A DNA stretch of 64,000 nt from Hyposmocoma kahamanoa (lineage: Eukaryota; Arthropoda; Insecta; Lepidoptera; Cosmopterigidae). Of the stretch, positions 23,597 to 35,700 are shown piece by piece. The stretch lies in the NCBI RefSeq assembly GCF_003589595.1, contig NW_020653765.1:2620377-2684376 (forward strand), in the 5' to 3' direction. Under the pieces are notes generated by a model. That model saw nothing but the letters and a program-made list of their open reading frames with translations. It was not told the origin of the DNA and did no database searches. Made by a program: the position numbers and the translations under genes. Every line of letters begins with the position of its first letter. Positions within the stretch are counted from its first letter, which is position 1.

Positions 23597-23670
23597 GGAA
23601 ATGGCAGGCTTTTGAAGTTACAAGTACAGTCAAAAGACTGTAGTTGGAACTTTAAAAGCCTGCCATTTCC
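23597..23670. repeat. Hairpin with 23-bp arms
   Basis: GGAAATGGCAGGCTTTTGAA (23597) pairs with TTTAAAAGCCTGCCATTTCC (ending 23670); the loop itself contains ACAGTCAAAAGACTGTA. Foldback MITE-like. No target duplication is obvious. Confidence 0.65.
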
Positions 23671-24414
23671 GTAGACTTACAAAGATTATTAATTCCATTT
23701 TAAGTAAATGATAAAGAACAAACGAAAAAAGAAATAGTGATGAAGAAAGTTAGAACTATATTCCTTAACTTAAACCAAATTACAAATACTTTATCCTGGA
23801 AATTCCACTAGTTATGAATTCAAAGTTTTTGTCCAAAGTGATAGAAGATAATTGTGATCTATGTGAAAGTGTAAATAAAAATATTCACCACCGCCGCTTA
23901 AAAGACTATGAAAAAAACCCGAATAAGAGAACTAAGTTATTTAAGCGAAATTGAAAACAATCTATTAGAACTACAATGGAAAATATTACTGAGTATCCGA
24001 TAATTAAACGAAGACATGGCTCAAAGGACTTGTATCTAAGCCGAAACCATTAATAAAAAAAGGACGAATAAATAGTGTTGCCACTTATCTCCAGAAGGAA
24101 GTATTTAAACATAAGTAAAAAAGTTGCTAGATTGCGAGAAATTAATTTGGGATAAAATTGCCTAAAGTTGCTGAACAAAAACATAATTATGAGATTATGT
24201 TTTTGTATACATATTTTTCTTAACTTTACAAATTATAAATAGAAAAATTAATTACCATCAATATCAATCAAATCATTATCATCTTGTGATATTGAAGGTT
24301 AAGCTTTATTTTCGTTTTTTTCCAATTTTTTACTTTTCTTACTAAAAGAGCTAATAAAGCCAAAAAGTGGCACTATGATTAAAAACTGTAAAATAATAAT
24401 AATTACAAAAACGC
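23671..24414. other. No gene recognised; A-rich sequence
   Basis: A-rich on the plus strand with frequent stops in all frames. Nothing identifiable. Confidence 0.4.
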
Positions 24415-26040
24415 CTAAAAACAACAATAGCATCGCGAAAAAATGACTTGCACCAATAAGTTTTTCGAGTTCTTTAGCCTCTCAGTAAAAGACCATTTTC
24501 GTTTTCTCATTAAAGCGTAAAAGTCATCCACCCTGTTCAGGGCAAACATACCAGATGCGCTGCAACGCCATGACAAACCCAACATGGTACGAAATGCGTT
24601 ATTATACTGCACCCGTAACATGCCGAATGACCGTTTAGTGTAGCTATACCACAGCTGACTGGTATTAAACGCCTGACAGTATGCCCGGAACAGGGTGATC
24701 TTTACCTGGTCTGAGCAGCGCGCAAACCGCCGTGCCAGCATATTGCTCTTTACAGAGATGGCTCGGCGCTGCCTCTCAAGGTCCTCATTATCCGTGAGTC
24801 TATCGGTAATAATGTGTCCTAGATATTTGAAAGTAGATACCACTTTTAATGTTGACCCAAGTAATGTAACGGGTGCAACAATCTCAGGCACTTTGTCATA
24901 TTTGAATATCATAACTTCTCGTCTTTTTCACGTTGTAATGAAGACCATGAGAGACAGCATACCGCTCACATATGGCAATCAGTTTTCTCATTTCACTAAT
25001 AGAGGGACTTAACAATGCCATATCGTCAGCGTAGCTGAAGTTGTTTGCACATTCTCCAGCGACGTGACAACCGACTCCTGCACTGCTAAGTTCCTCCATC
25101 AGGTCATTAACATAAAGGTTAAACAAGACCGGTGACATCAGCCAGCCCTGCCTAACCCCGCAGACCATCCTGTATTCCTCAGAGAACGCATCTTCCCAGC
25201 GTAAGACGTTAATTTGATTCCCGTACCAGTATCTCAACAGACATGTTACACTAATTGGCACACCAGCTTTCATCATTTTTGACCATAGTAGCTGGTAGTT
25301 TATGGTGTCAAAAGCACGGCTTAGGTCGAGAAAGCAGCCATACACAGTTGTTTTTCTTTTTAAGTAATGCTTTATGGTATTTTTTAGGCAATATATAGCC
25401 ATGTCTGTTGAGAGACCGGGCCGAAATCCAAACTGCGCTTCATTTAATTTTACAGCTTCCGTAATAGATGGATGTATTAGTCGTTCTAGTACTTTTGAAA
25501 GTATTGTTGCGAGAGAGATGGGTCGGTAGTTTGAGGGATTGCTCAGATCACCGGTCCTGTTCTTCACTATAGGAACAACATTCGTTCGCATGAAATCCGC
25601 AGGCAAATAACTGTTTGAAATGCAACTATTAAAAAGTATAGCTATGTATTCATGCAGCAGCGGCCCACCATAAAGAATGTGTTCAATACTTAAACTGTCG
25701 TGACCAGGCGATTTACCACGTTTCATTTTACGTATACAGTTCCAGATTTGTTCTGGTTTAAAGTGTAATTTCGTTTCCACCACCCGGTCACGACAGCCAG
25801 ATGCGCCGTCACCAACGGGTGGTAAAGAGCTCAATGAATTCTCCACATTAAATTGCGACATGAACACATTAGCAATATCTTCTCCAGTATGACGGCCGCT
25901 AACTGTAATAGGTCTACTTTGTTTAAAATTTAGTTTGTTAGTGTCTTTCCAAAATTGACTAAAATTTCCTTTAGATCTGTGCAAGGCTATAATGTCCATA
26001 TTTATTTTTTCTTGATTTCGCTGACACCATTTTAATTTAT
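24415..26040 (-). pseudogene. Non-LTR retrotransposon reverse transcriptase, 5' truncated, one frameshift
   Basis: Two frames, 25999-24896 and 24912-24415, are one ORF broken near 24915 by a single-nucleotide insertion between HYNVKKT and VMIFKYDK. RT blocks in order: KMKRGKSPGHDSLS, VVPIVKNRTGD with NYRPISLATILSKVLERL, EAQFGFRPGLSTDMAI, GCFLDLSRAFDTINY, GVRQGWLMSPVLFNLYV (usually GVRQGG), FSYADDMALL (catalytic YADD), then the thumb TFKYLGHIITD. Upstream of 25999 the frame continues to about 26040 (KWCQRNQEKIN) and then meets a stop. The endonuclease domain is absent, as expected for 5' truncation. Clade is uncertain: CR1/Jockey group from general look. It is dead because of truncation and frameshift. 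Confidence 0.9.
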
Positions 26041-26059
26041 TTTAAAACAAATATACAAA

Positions 26060-28078
26060 AATATTTTACTTTGTTCATAAATAGGTTTATAATAACTGCT
26101 GCAGATTATTTTCATCCGCCTCTTCTAGTAGTAATAAGCATCTACGACCCTTGTGAGAGAGCAAAGAAAGTCATCCTATTTTATTCACTCCCATCGCCGA
26201 AATGGCCCGATTTGAAGAGAACTACAACGAGTGGCGCGCTCAGTCACCACGGAACGGAGATCGCGCATTGTATCAAATACGTATGTCGTGATGTGAGTGA
26301 TGGGGACAGCTATTGGAACGGAGGAACACCTATGTGACTTTGGAACGTCGTTCCGTGCAACGAGTCACGGTAATACTGTTTGACGGCGGATCATCGTGAC
26401 TTTTTCATCGTGACGTTATTTATCACCCACCTCTACACACCTCTATGCGTGTCGTGCATCGCATCGCTATTCGCATCGCCTATCGCACAAATGTGACAGC
26501 GTGGCGTATCGCACGAATGTGTGAACGCGTTTCAACCAGTCGACACGAATGTTTCGTCGAAAATGTTTCGTCGATTGTTTCGACGAAACATTAGTGTATT
26601 GCTAGCACGATAGTAAAAACGCGGTGTAACGCGAAGTTAATGGAAAAAAAAAAAAAAACGTTAATTGGTTGTATGGCGCAATAGTGCCTTTGCCTTTTCC
26701 AATGGAAAAAAACAGTACCAAAAAAAAAATAACGCCTTGAAAGTGGCGAACTTCATGTCATGTCAGTATTTTTGATTATTGTATCACTAGCAAGTGCTCG
26801 TTAAGTGAAGTTGTCTCGTGGTCTTGAAAGACGTGGAATCGTGGCCGGTGCGTGAATGATTTAATTTCGAATAAAATCGGTTTATTTCGATTTATAAACG
26901 CGTAGCTATGATTTAGCGTTACTGTTCGTAGTAATATTTCCGGGGCAGTTTAAAAGAACTTTATAGTGCATAGTGAATTTAACATTTTAAATTCCGCTAC
27001 CTACTCTACTGCTTTCACGGTGTACATGTATGTGCACACAAATACGCCAGGATTTCCCATAATTTAATTGCAACCGTAAGTATTTGACTAAACTTTTATT
27101 TTTCTTACACAATACCGACCTTTGGGTAAGTTTAATTATCGTAGAACGAAACAATGCCATCCAACTTCGGTGTATAAGTAAGAATTATGAGTTTCATTTG
27201 TTTAGAAATCAATAAAATCTTTATTAAGGAAAACGCACTGAATTCCAACTTATGAAAGCACAACATAGCAACTCGCCTAATTATAACAACATTGACATGC
27301 AAGCGTTTATATGGCTACTACAGAAACGTGTTTAAAATTGGCATCAATTCGGTCTACAGCAAAAACATTGTATGAGTTTTATATAACCTTTGCGCTGGCA
27401 AGTAAGTGCAGTGTTGATAAGCATTTTGTGTATTGTATTTTATGTACTCGCACATGTTTTGTACAAAATGTTCTTTTTATAAAAGTTGGTAGAATTATAA
27501 AGAGTGCAAAGTCCGTTTTTAAGAATACTGTCATTTGAGTATGTTCCTATATTTAAGTTGAGTACTACATGTACTGACAGTGCAATAACTACAAAAGGGG
27601 CATATTATATACTTACATGGGGTAGTCTGGATACCATTACATAAATATTGAATGTGTGAAAATTGGCAGTGAAAATTTGTTGTTTTATTGAAATGTCAAT
27701 AGGTGTATATAATTCATGGTGAAATATATACACTAAATGTACCAAAATGGTGATAAGAGCCATAATTAGCTAATTATTATACTTTACTGTTTATAATTTA
27801 AAAATATTTTGTTGTTTGCAATATATTAAAAATATTTTCTAATTTTAAAGTTGCTGAACATATTTTGTGTTTATAAATAGAGCATCATACAACATCCGCT
27901 CTTAATTGTGAACATAGAGCTCTCCACAAAAACTGCCTAGAAAGGACATTTCCAATGTGTTCAAACAAAGTTGTTTAGAACAAACAAAACATGGCAATTT
28001 TGTCTACTTTAAATAGTATCATTAAGAAATACTTATTGTAACTACTACTTACTATATTAATTACTACTTATTATAACT
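26060..28078. other. Intergenic DNA with palindromic and CG-rich motifs; no gene recognised
   Basis: 26200-26600 is unusually rich in CpG-containing words (ATCGCACGAATGTG, GGAACGTCGTTCC). At 26548-26562 AATGTTTCGTCGAAA pairs with TTTCGACGAAACATT at 26578-26592. Frames here have no motifs. A non-coding first exon of the plus-strand gene that starts at 32729 could lie here, but no specific donor can be defended. Confidence 0.4.
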
Positions 28079-28288
28079 ACCTCCATGGCCGAACGGCTAC
28101 CTTGCCGGACTGCCATGCAGAGGTCCCAGGTTCCATTCCTGGGCCGGGAGAAATATTTGTATGGCCTACATTTATTTCTCTCATGAGTTTGGGTGTAATT
28201 TGCGATGTGTGTGTCCATGGCACCCGCGACACAGGGTTTCCCAAGTGTGGGGCTATGTTGAGTGTGTGCGTTATTATTATTATCAATG
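28079..28288 (+). repeat. tRNA-derived SINE A, copy 2
   Basis: CCTCCATGGCCGAACGGCTA (A box), CAGGTTCCATTCCTGGGCCG (B box), then TATGGCCTACATTTATTTCT and a tail GAGTGTGTGCGTTATTATTA. Full length about 210 bp with a TTA-repeat tail rather than poly(A). Confidence 0.85.
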
Positions 28289-28329
28289 TAGTTTTATCAC
28301 TAATTTCCTTGTAAAATTAAATGCAAATC

Positions 28330-28620
28330 CATTGACATACAATTATATGGATGTTGGGTCTGCGCTAAAAAGCGTCCGAACTTATAGGGTGTTAAAATTG
28401 TATACAGAGTGTCATTCACGCTCTAGTCTTCATTTGTTTGACTGACAGCAAAGCAAGCAAAATTAGACAGTACTGCGATGACATTACAATTTAATTTCAA
28501 CGTTTTAATTTAAATTTTTTATATTCCTTGTCATGTCACTACATTTAAATAGGTTGACTTGGGACATTTTTTTCGTGGTTTTTGTATTAGAGCCGTCGTC
28601 CATTTATTTGTAAGTCAATG
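28330..28620 (-). mobile_element. MITE family G, copy 1, exact 8-bp target duplication
   Basis: TGCAAATC occurs at 28322-28329 and 28621-28628. Ends are inverted: CATTGACATACAATTATATG at 28330 and, reversed from 28620, CATTGACTTACAAATAAATG. The body matches 41266-41551 in reverse orientation (e.g. GCGTCCGAACTTATAGGG, TTGCTTGCTTTGCTGTCAGT with small changes). No coding capacity. Confidence 0.92.
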
Positions 28621-28727
28621 TGCAAATCACAATCATTAATACCTACTTACTTGGTACTTGGTGCAACGGGCTGGTATCCGCAACTCGACGACAAAGCGCC
28701 TATTTTGCTTGTGGTGGGTGCAGGGTC

Positions 28728-29461
28728 CTACTCGTGCCACCCAAGCTCCTCCAGGAATCTCAGCAGCCTCCTTGGTTTGCTGAAGACTTCGGGGAGCGAC
28801 CTTGGCACTCCAACGTATTTTGCCCTGTAGTTGGCCACGCCGGAGCACTGAAGTAGGATGTGTGCAGCCGTTTCCTCCCCCTTCATGCACGCTCTGCATA
28901 GAGGGCTGTCTGTGATACCTAAATTGAAAAGGTGTTTATTGTATGGACCATGACCCGTTAGGGCGGCAGTTAGAGTGCGAAGCTCTTGCCTTTTAAGTTT
29001 AATTAGTATTCGAGATAGACTGGCGTTGAGCGTTGGGAGTGCTTCCCTCGCCTGTCTACAAACTGTAAGGGTGGTCCATGTATTATTATGTAAAGATTTT
29101 GTACCTTTGTGTATAGGTGTTGTGGACCATTGGCAGGGGAGAGACACTATCGGTTCTGGTCCTACAGCGTCCGTCTCCGACCCTTTCCTGGCTAGTTCAT
29201 CTGCTGCGTCATTGCCACGTGAGCCGCTGTGTCCTTTAATCCACTGAAGAGTTACGTGGTTTTGTATACATACCTCCATGAGTGCTTGATGGCATTCGTA
29301 AATGAGCCCTGAGTTTATGTCATAGCTATTCAGTGCTTGAAGTACTGACATACTGTCGGAGAGTATTCGAATGGAGTAGTTCTTTACTCTTCTCGCTATG
29401 ATTGCTTCTGCCGCCAACTTGATGCCCATGCATTCAGCCTGGAATACTGTGTTGTGGTCAA
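28728..29461 (-). pseudogene. Non-LTR retrotransposon RNase H domain and C-terminus, 5' truncated
   Basis: The frame from 29429 to 28728 is open for 233 codons and extends upstream as DHNTVFQAEC to 29461. RNase H landmarks: AEAI after QAEC, IRILSDSMSVLQAL (DS catalytic Asp), WIKGHSGSRGNDAADELAR (His and Asp). The tail contains HGPYNKHLFNLGI, SPLCRACMKGEETAAHILLQC (Cys-His rich) and FLEELGWHE. This layout belongs to Jockey/R1/I-group elements carrying RNase H. The RT part is missing; a fragment of the adjacent upstream portion of a related copy is at 57945-58215. Confidence 0.88.
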
Positions 29462-29469
29462 CAAGTTAT

Positions 29470-29720
29470 GTGCGTGTATCACATGTGTGACACTTGGGAA
29501 AAATGAGAAACGGGAAGGGGGTTTATGGAAATGATTTTTTTATTAGTAAGTGTAATAACTAAAACATCTGTCAAAATAACTCTAAACATGCAAAAATTCT
29601 AAGTGATGCATTAAGCAAAGAACTAGTACATGCATGCACCATGTATGTGGCACTAAGTAAAGAACTCATGTGTATCACATGTGGGACACTTGGGAAAATT
29701 GAGAAAATGGAAGGGGTTTA
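29470..29720 (+). repeat. Imperfect direct repeat, two units about 200 bp apart
   Basis: GTATCACATGTGTGACACTT then GGGAAAAATGAGAAA at 29474 recurs as GTATCACATGTGGGACACTT then GGGAAAATTGAGAAA at 29670. ATGCACCATGTATGTGGCAC lies between. Two units only, so a satellite is not implied. Confidence 0.6.
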
Positions 29721-30160
29721 TGGATATGATTTAGCAATCCATAAATGTATTAATATAAACCAATTCCAACATATTTACAAAATAAAAAAAATAATGTGAA
29801 GGGTCAATTTCTGATTTCCAGTTACACAGGGAACATGTTAAAATGGATGCATTCATCACTTTGAAATTGTATTTGATTATTATCAATTATTTCATGATTT
29901 ATTTGTATCTTCAAAGAATTCCAATACTTTTTCATACTACAGTAAGTATCAAAATCAAATGTTTGCAAATAATTTGTATGCAAAAATAATGGACATAGTA
30001 TTTGTAACAACTATTATTTTTTTAATTTAAAATTTAATGAGAAATACCAAGATCGAGTATAATAAGGTAGTTTATTTTAAATCACTTATTTATAATAAAT
30101 TATGTTGCAACTTGTACTTACAATAAATTTTATAGACGTTTATGATTTTTATTTTTTTTG

Positions 30161-30757
30161 TATACAGGGTTATTTTTAAAATACTAACAACCTCTCGAGC
30201 GATAGTAATATCGCAACCGATTGTATATAGCGCCGTATTACTTTACGGCTAGCCGCTTTGCAAAATGGCCCTGTTTTCTAGTACGACTACCTCTGTTCGA
30301 CCGGATTGTGACCACGATACGTTCTAAGAAGCGGTGGCCACGTTTAGCCGTATTGTTCACAGGGAAAATGGCACCCTGACTGAATTATATACGGTTAAAA
30401 GTTGCGCCCTCGCATTCAATGTGTTAGCTTAGTATATGAAAAAGCAACATGAACCGAGCGCGAGCGAGCGAAGCGATCGTGCCGCGAGAGAGGCTGGCGA
30501 ATGCCCGAAGCGAATATGTTTGGGTTTCCGAACATGTTTCCAGGTGAAATTATATTATATCTAATTCATTATTATTTTCACGCATATTTTTACTTTTTCC
30601 ACGCCTGAAATTAATATTGTTTTTTACTTTGTTGAGACTTGTTGAGTTTGTTGTTATGATAATGTAGCTCTACCTGCGGCTATATTTGGAACTATAATAA
30701 TATTTTTTCATAGTCCTGCGAGGTTATTAATATTTTTTTTAAATAACCCTGGTATAT
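30161..30757. mobile_element. MITE-like element with CAGGGTTATT inverted ends
   Basis: TATACAGGGTTATTTTTAAA at 30161, followed by ATACTAACAACCT, pairs with TATACCAGGGTTATTTAAAA read in reverse from 30757, followed by ATATTAATAACCT. About 597 bp. The interior has a GC-rich block (GAGCGCGAGCGAGCGAAGCG). No transposase. Superfamily undetermined. Confidence 0.65.
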
Positions 30758-32700
30758 ACTGTAATATTATTAATTCAGAACACACTATTTAACCTTTTGA
30801 ATAGAACGGTACTGTACTGACTTGCATAAATAATAAGTAATAATGGCATTAAGCATTGTGTAAACTTTACTTGCAAATTTGTAAAATATAAAAATTACGT
30901 AACCTAATAACCTTAGCAACCATTCTGTCACGTTGTCCCTTGCAGGTTGCTAGTCCTGGATACATGCCCTAGGATATTGTTCCTGTTGCGAAATTAGGGT
31001 CTTTAGCTGCTCTCCACCAAACTTTTGGGGGTTTTATGAAATATTGTTATAACGTAGCAAGTGGGTTAATAAATAGGAATAAAATAAAACAAGAAATATA
31101 TGTTGGCAAATATTGTGCATAATATTTAGTTAACATATAGGAACAAATAATGTGAAACTAAGAAAATATAGATATAACAGTAGATCATAGGATATCACTC
31201 AAAATGTAATAGAGATAAGAAAACATTGCAATAAAAAATAAGCTAAGTTAAAAAATTTAATAAGTTAAGTATTTTGATTCTAAAAAGTAACAAGTGAAGA
31301 CAAGAAATGTAGTTAGGAAAAAAGAAAGCATACAGCGGCAAATTATTGCTTGCCTCCTGTTCCTAGTTTAAATAAATAAATATGTAATGTAGGCAGTAGG
31401 TAGAGTCTAGTAGATGGGAACACCCACCCATTATAGTGCGAAAGAGATAGTAAGAAACAGTATTGTATAATGAAAGTGCGAGAGGAATAACAACGAGAAC
31501 TAGTATGAAAGAGTAAATTAGTTAAACAAAGACTCTCTCGTTTAAGTCGGAGGTAAAAGAATAATAAAAAAAACCTTTTGGGGGAGCTTTGGAACTCTTA
31601 GAAAAACGTACCCAAGTCACGCGGTTCTTGCGTAGAGTAATGAAAGTAACGCTCGGTCCACATGAATTTATTATAGAAATATAACAGTAGGAAAAGGTGA
31701 AGGAAGGATCAGCTCTAACAAAAACAGATAGGTATAAAAACAAATAATTTAAAAAAATCCGTACAGATTAGAACGTTTATTTGTTTATTATTAAATGACT
31801 AGTGGACTTACCCCAAAAAGGTCTGTATACGTATTATATGAACAGTTAGGTTACAAGATTAAGCGCACGTCTGCTCGCCTCGAGAATTTTGTATGGAGTG
31901 ATGACGGAACGAAGCAAAGTAGGGATGGCGAAGAAAAACAATTAGAGAAAGATTCAAAATTTCAAAAGTAAGTGGCCTGGAACCAGAGAAAAGGTGCGAT
32001 AAAAGGTGGGATCACATGAAACTCATAAAAATAATTCCTACGCCCAATTTCATTCATTCATAGAATCTTTAAATATCTGCTGGAAAGTTGTCATTTTGCG
32101 AATGTGGCCTTATTACATACACCAAGGATGTGAAATATTAAATGCAGACTAGCATATTCATCATAAATGTGATAGAAGTGATGCTGATAACTTATGGATG
32201 TAAATAGTAGTACTTTATTACAGAAAACAGGAAATAAGCAATTGTTGAAAGAGTAAGCGAGGTATTCCAAGACAAGTCCAGCAATTGCCATTTCCGTCGA
32301 AGATTATCAGCTGCTCTCAAACAATGCAAAGAAATATTAAAGAAATTTTCAGAAAACAATTTTGTGTATAAATTAGTGAATCGATACGAAATAACATTTA
32401 CAAATAATAAATTTAACAGACATCCAAAGGAATGTCTTTCGGCGCTCTGATCATGAGCGTGCGATTCTGGCGTGGCATTCCTAAGCCACCAGCTTAATGC
32501 GATAAGTATGGTGCGTCGCGCCTTCCATATTTAGGAACGCGACGTTGTTAGTAATATCTGTTGCGGTATATTTTGCAAAATTTCTTTCGTCTTTTTTTTT
32601 GAGTATAATGCCTACATTTCTGAACAATTTAAAAGAAAGATAAAGAAAAATATCTGCATTATATGTATACGTGTATAAATTTTTAATAATTATTTTTGTG
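30758..32700. other. Nothing recognised
   Basis: AT-rich DNA with no coding pattern or repeat relationship seen inside the window. It ends at the polypyrimidine tract and AG (32709) ahead of the first coding exon of the plus-strand gene. Confidence 0.4.
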
Positions 32701-32728
32701 TTGTTTTAGGTACACGCAGTTGTCGAAA

Positions 32729-35700
32729 ATGAGTGTAATCCGGACGTTGTTCTCTCTAGCTGTCCATAATGGGAAACAGGGACTGCGGAATAGCGGAACT
32801 GTAAGTGCATATTTTAAGGTTTTTAATTCCTAGAAAACTTATTAGCTGATAATTGAACTGCCTCCGTGGCCGAACGGTTACCATGCCGGACTGCCATGCA
32901 GAGGTCCTGGGTTCGATTCCCAGGCCGGGAGATATATGTGTATGGCCTAAATTTATTTCTCTAGTTTGGATGTAATTTGTGGATGTCTATGGTGCGTCCA
33001 TGGCACCCGCGTCACAGTGTTTCCCTAGTGCGGGGCTATGTTGAGTGTGTGCGTTATTATTATTATTATTATTATAATTATACTCCACTGCAGTAGAGTT
33101 CTCCAGAGTCTACGCTTTAATATAAACATAATCGCCACCCTTAAAAAGCTAGTTGCCCACCCGTTTCCCCTTGGCGATATAAAACACGAGAACTCTTTTT
33201 ATTAGACATAGACATGACCCGAAGCTAGCTGTCGCAACATAAAACACGGGAAGATTTTTTTATTAGACATAATCGCCACCCATGGCTAACCGTGGCAATA
33301 TAAAACACATCACATTTGACGTCATAATGGTCGTAATTTGTCACCTGTCCCTTTCAGTTCGTGCACACCCTTCACTATAACGTGTTATATATTAAGGTTC
33401 GTATTCTAGAACTCTACTCGATGCTCAAGTCAGGATTGCAATGGAAACACAAGCACTGGAAATACGACCCTAATGGTAGCGACTTGAGTATGATTTCGAG
33501 TGCTTTAAACCATACTCAAATCCTGACTTGAGCATTGAGTAGAGTTTTAGAATACGACCCTAAGAATGCCAACAGGCACTAGATTTAAACAATCCATTAA
33601 TCTCATCGCCATTTCGCAATTAAATATAGAAGTAGGTAAAAGCGGTTATAGAAAACAAACAGCACCCTGCTAACAACCCGAGACGGGGCACGTGCAAGCG
33701 TCACGTGCCCATTTCGTTGGTGCAATGGAAAGTTCCACGACGCTAAACAGGTAGCTATTAAAAATTACATTTGTGTGCTTAGGCTTTTCTTCTTCATCTC
33801 ATAATATTATACACGAAGAACGGAATTTATAGACGAAGCTATAAATGCACGTAAAATCACAGATGAAATGAAGAGGCCAGGGAAGAATGATCAAAGTCAC
33901 TTAAAACACGTTTTGAGTTAATACCGCCATCCATTCGGTAAACTCAGAGCAAATTTTGCCTAAATTAGAAAAAGGCTAATAGGTAATATAAGGTTCAATG
34001 TCGTGAAAAATTAGCTTTTACTTTTAGTCTTAAAAATTGCTTACGACTAAATGGTAGAGAAGTTAAAAATTATTTATAAATGTTTTTTAGCTAAAGTGGA
34101 TTACATAGCATTAAATACATTTATGTCAGCTTTGACTTTGTTTCGGGTAGTATTTGCGCGTGTCTTTTTCACCAACGTTTAAAAGTTCCCAAATTAAAAA
34201 TTCTTTTTTTACCAAAATTCTCAAGTGATTTTGATCATTCTTTCCCTGGACTCTTCAAATCGAAATAACGAAAAACCTTTATGGTCTTTTTACAGTACCC
34301 GAATTAAAGTTAGTTTCAGAAAACTTGGAATATTGATTTATTGAATGATGTTTTACTAACATGATACTTTTCATATATTTTTTGTGACTTATTATGTCAA
34401 TGCTTATTATTATCAATACAAAGATCAAAGAACACAAGAAAAAAACGCTTCGACTTGAGTGGACTCAAACCAATGTTTGTTGCCTTGACGACTTCGGTGG
34501 CCTAACGGTTTACATTGTGGTCACTGTATACGGAGGTCCCTTGTTCGATTCCCTGTAAGGCCAATTTGGGATTTGGGCTTTTCTAAATTGGTTTTGGTCT
34601 GGGTGTTCTGCGAAGAGCCCCAGATTTCCGTTGCCCTGGTACTCATAGTACATGGAATTCCCTAGTTTGAGACCGGCAATTGGAGTGGTTGTCTGGCACA
34701 TATCATCATATTATACCAAGGCTCTTAACCAACTGAGTTGGTGAAATTACAGACACATGAGACTTGTGACTTTATGTCTCAGGGTGACATGGGCACACAG
34801 GCGCACTGACAGCGCCCCTCCAATCTTTGCGTTTAAAGGCTGGTTCATTTTACACCGTGCCGTGTTGTTTCCACCGTGGGCCGGCCGGGCTGATATTGTT
34901 TTCCAAACTAAATTTTTGTGTTTTTATCCAAATACTGAACATGGGGTACATGCGCACACATTCTAATAATTTTTCGTCCTCCATTTTGCCCTTGCGCTGT
35001 CCACTACACTATATTCCAACGTTGACTACCCTCCGGGTGCCCGGTGGATCATTCATGTTACGTCGTGTCGCGATCGAGCCGGGATGGAACCGGGAAAAAG
35101 TACGCGACGCATGAAGTGCTTTAGTGCACGGTGTAACAGGAATCCGCCTTTAAAGCTCTAAGTGGCACTACATCTGTTATGGAGATACAAAACTAAACAG
35201 CTACAGAACGAATCAGAAGATCTTATGAATTTCTCTATCAATATAGAGAAAAACCCAATGCTTTAAAAAAGTTTCAGTAAACTTTTCAAACAAATTTGAA
35301 AGTCCGAATGCTCATTGATAAAGCGTGGTGCGTGTACAACTAAAGGCTTTCCGCATCAGTAGTTGACATATCGCACTTCTATTATAATAGTATTGTAATT
35401 TAAAATATGTGAAATGCAAAATTTTACCATTGCTGAACGTAAAATTGGATTATCCACACTTGAATTAACCTGTCGTTAGAATATTTTAAGGAACAATTAA
35501 AAAATATTTACTTAGCTCAAAATGAGACAAACTTTATGTGAGCTAGTTCTAGCCAGAACAGTCCTTATTTAAATAATAGGGGTTAAAGTATGAAATTGCC
35601 GATTTGTACTGAAAATCTAAATTGTTTATTTTTTAAATTTTTAACAAATTTATTTAATCAAAATAGTCGCCATTATTATCTATACATTGCTGCCATCTAA

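Noticed and set aside
24695..25012. 105-codon plus-strand frame
   Set aside because: Antisense shadow of the retrotransposon RT.
26071..26337. Possible short gene with MARFEENYNEWRAQ near 26202
   Set aside because: The wording is suggestive but the frame is short, not conserved to my knowledge, and sits in palindromic repeat-like DNA.
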